Below, in pieces: positions 61,842-64,000 of a DNA stretch of 64,000 nucleotides. Source of the stretch: Plectrocnemia conspersa (lineage: Eukaryota > Arthropoda > Insecta > Trichoptera > Polycentropodidae); the NCBI GenBank assembly GCA_009617715.1, contig VTFK01000400.1, positions 124,001-188,000 on the forward strand. Direction: 5' to 3'. Numbering within the stretch: the stretch's first letter is position 1; each line of letters begins with the position of its first letter. The position numbers were made by a program, and so were the translations under genes. The notes below the pieces were generated by a model. It saw only the letters and a program-made list of their open reading frames with translations. It did not search any database and was not told the origin of the DNA.

Positions 61842-63562
61842 CACCCATACCTCGATTTACGGCCTAGATACGTTCCACGAAACTTGGCCGCAAAGCGAAA
61901 AGCCGTATATAAAATTAAATATTCTAATACAAATTCATACAAATTCAATGGAATCGGTTCCAAATTTGTTAAATATGTAACATGGTTTATCATTTAAAAT
62001 GCATTTTATCTTTTTATTTAATTTAAATCAAAACTACATACATAACAAGTACATACATTTGTACATAAAATAATAACAGACTCCAAAAACCAACAATAAT
62101 CCATAAACAAAAATGAAACAACTTCATGTTACATAAAATATGTGTATTTATACATACATATTTTTTTTTAAATGGTTTCAATCTGAAGACGATGAAGAAA
62201 TCGTAAACTGCATACCACTGTCGTCATCATTTTTCGCTGGTAAGGAATGGCCTGGCTTAAAAAAATTGTCCAACGTTGTTTGTCTTGCCTTCTTGTCTAT
62301 TTCGTTCTTTAGTAATTTATAACAGCTAATGGCTGAGTTAATTCCTCGAGAAACTTTACCGCTACATTCGACGTCAGGATCGTTTTCAAGGAGAATGTTT
62401 ATTCCTTGTTCGAAATAGGAAAAAGCTTTCGACAAATTTTTTGATGTTAGCTGTTTGAATACAACAGGCTCTGTCTCTTCATCAAATGCTGGTTCTGCTT
62501 GCAACTGAACAAGTTCCTCATATAAAAAGGGTTTCCTTTCAGCTTCAAGTAGATCAAGCACATCACGTTCGTTCAAACCTTCAAAGCCGAGATCATGTGC
62601 TAGATCCAAAATGTTTTGCCTAATTTCAAGAAGGCAATTAACTTCTGCATCAGTAATTTTTACATATTCTGGCCATATTTTTTTCCAAACATGGTTCATT
62701 GTTGCTAATTTTAATTCCTTCCATGATTCACTGATGCTGTTAACAGCATCCTTGATGTTATACTTTTTCCAAAATGTTTTAATTAAAGATTTGCCATTGG
62801 TTTCCCTTATAAGTTGTCGGAAAGTTCGGCGTAGGTAATATGCCTTAAAAGTGGCTATTGCACCCTGATCCATTGGTTGGATCAGAGCTGTTGTATTTTT
62901 CGGAAGGTACTCAATCATGACATCTTCAGATAATTCAGATAAATTAGTAGGATGCCCTGGTGCATTATCCAAAATTAGCAAAGCCTTGTTGCTTAAGTTA
63001 TTGTCTCGCAAATATTTCTGTACAAAAGTTATTTTTAGATTTTTTAAAAGTAGCTTTAGTCATCCAAGCTTTCATGTTGGATCTCCATATGACGGGTAAT
63101 TGATTTTTATTTAGTCCTTTAAGAGGCCTTAGATTTTGGACAAATATATTAAAAGTGGTTTTAGCTTAAAATCACCCGCGGCATTTGCACTAAGTAGCAA
63201 AGTTAATCGTTCTTTAGACACCTTATAACCAGGCGTAGATTTTTCGGTTCCAATAAAGCCCTGTTTCGTCTACGTTAAACACTTGTTCAGGTTTATAACC
63301 ACCTCTTTCAATAATTCCCTTTAAAATGTTGGGATATTCCTTAGATGCGGCCTCACCGGCGCTAGCTGCTTTACCTTTCATTTTCAAATTATGCAAATTA
63401 AATCTATTTTTAAATTTTTTTTAAAATCGACATCGAAAAAAAGTTTTTTTTTGCCGTTATAGCGAAACATTTTAGGCCGTAAATCGAAAACATGCCTTAA
63501 TTGAAGAGGGCCGTTATAGCGAAATGCCGTATAAAGAGTGGCCGTATATCGAGGTATGGATG
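61842..63562 (-). mobile_element. Tigger (pogo/Tc1-mariner superfamily) DNA transposon, internally deleted
   Basis: Terminal inverted repeats CACCCATACCTCGATTTACG (from 61842) and, on the opposite strand from 63562, CATCCATACCTCGATATACG match except for two bases. They are flanked by TA at 61840-61841 and 63563-63564, the expected target duplication. The motif CATACCTCG is typical of Tigger ends. Subterminal copies of CGGCC and GCCGT(A/T)TA words lie inside the right end. Total length is 1.72 kb, about 0.7-0.9 kb short of a full element as I know it, the deficit being at the 5' side of the transposase. Confidence 0.85.
62178..63390 (-). pseudogene. Tigger-type DDE transposase, truncated and frameshifted
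   Basis: The minus strand retains the DDE catalytic part. [15 protein letters not shown] (first Asp) lies near 63275. [19 protein letters not shown] is near 63180, LPVIWRSNMKAWMTKATF near 63080, LLILDNAPGHP (second Asp) near 62970, and TALIQPMDQGAIATFKAYYL (third Asp) near 62870. An acidic, Ser-rich tail ends at 62178. The last 277 codons are open from about 63011. Upstream there are three frame changes (near 63240, 63135 and 63045). The CENP-B-like N-terminal DNA-binding domains are missing, so it cannot be active. Homologous to Tigger and jerky-type proteins. Confidence 0.85.
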
Positions 63563-63564
63563 TA

Positions 63565-64000
63565 TGTGTAATCGAGGGATTCATGAACCTGTTCAAACCA
63601 AGTTTATTTCCATTTAACACCGACTTTCTAGTGCCTTTCTCCAAGTTATATCCGTTCTGATACGCAATTTAAAAAAAGCTTTTATTTCAGATATGTGAAA
63701 ATTAATTTATTTTTAACTAAGCTAGCACATTTTAATTATAAAATAACGTTAATGTGCTGTCTAAAATTAGATTATAAATAAGTTTAATGAAAAAAATAAA
63801 AAGTAGATTGATACACTAACACTTTATTAAAGCAAAAAATAACATTCTATCTTTATAGTCACTATCGGTAAAATCCAAGTATATAATGTATTTATAGTAA
63901 AATATATCTCATTAATTAGAGCCATCCCATTTGGTTTGCGTATTTAAATTGAATAAACCCACACACAAAACCGTTTCTCCCAATCCGCCCCCGATAGTCG
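63565..64000. other. Intron, AT-rich, no feature seen
   Basis: Right edge of the window. No exon or repeat was recognised; the last 40 bp become GC-richer (CCCAATCCGCCCCCGATAG), perhaps the start of another island. Confidence 0.35.

Noticed and set aside
62140..63099. Plus-strand frames of 60-75 codons at 62140, 62611 and 62917
   Set aside because: They lie antisense to the Tigger transposase and are shadows of it.
60646..64000. Search for the second half of the Ig domain
   Set aside because: No exon beginning with a base completing AG-N followed by a YD-type continuation and the F-strand cysteine was found; it must lie beyond the right edge.

Overview
The window is eukaryotic, very AT-rich and gene-poor. 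It reads as insect DNA, most likely from a lepidopteran-type genome. The grounds are GT-AG introns, degenerate insect-type transposons (Tigger, mariner, hAT-like ends, RTE-like and Jockey-like non-LTR fossils), a tRNA-derived SINE-like piece, and one fragment resembling a repeat I recall from moths and butterflies. The order-level placement is inference and only moderately secure. There are no bacterial-style genes, no CRISPR array and no rRNA gene.

One real host gene is visible, on the plus strand. An exon at 23811-24191 has a strong acceptor, a leader full of upstream ATGs, and a start codon at 24077 followed by a signal peptide. A second exon at 60516-60645 encodes the first half of a V-type immunoglobulin domain. 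The two join in phase (1 nt + 2 nt) across an intron of about 36.3 kb. The Ig half-domain (VEGKIAEFPCD ... VHMVFWFRDDAGIPLY) is the kind found at the N-terminus of the Sidestep family of neuronal cell-surface receptors. The protein continues past the right edge. Because the first coding exon itself begins at a splice acceptor, a non-coding exon must lie upstream, so much or all of 1-23810 may also be intron.

Layout. 1-23810: upstream or 5'-UTR intron DNA with a small hairpin MITE, a 130-bp (AT)n tract, several GC-richer islands, an RT fossil at 12.5 kb and short repeats. 23811-24191: first coding exon. 24192-60515: giant intron with tandem arrays (25.2, 25.9-26.8 and 36.4-36.9 kb), RTE-like reverse-transcriptase fossils (28.4-29.1 and 46.4-46.9 kb on minus, 35.3 kb on plus), a mariner fossil (37.7-37.9 kb), an inverted-arm element (53.9-54.5 kb), an unassigned coding-like block on minus (54.7-54.9 kb), a Jockey-like RT pseudogene (59.2-60.0 kb) and many GC-richer islands that are candidate enhancers. 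60516-60645: Ig exon. 60646-64000: next intron, carrying a Tigger element (61842-63562) with both terminal repeats and a TA target duplication, but an internally deleted, frameshifted transposase.

I found no convincing novel biological system. The most useful points are the gene model with its giant intron and uORF-laden leader, the structurally bounded Tigger element, several unassigned repeat families, and the regulatory-looking islands. Function assignments rest on motif recognition by eye; no database search was run.
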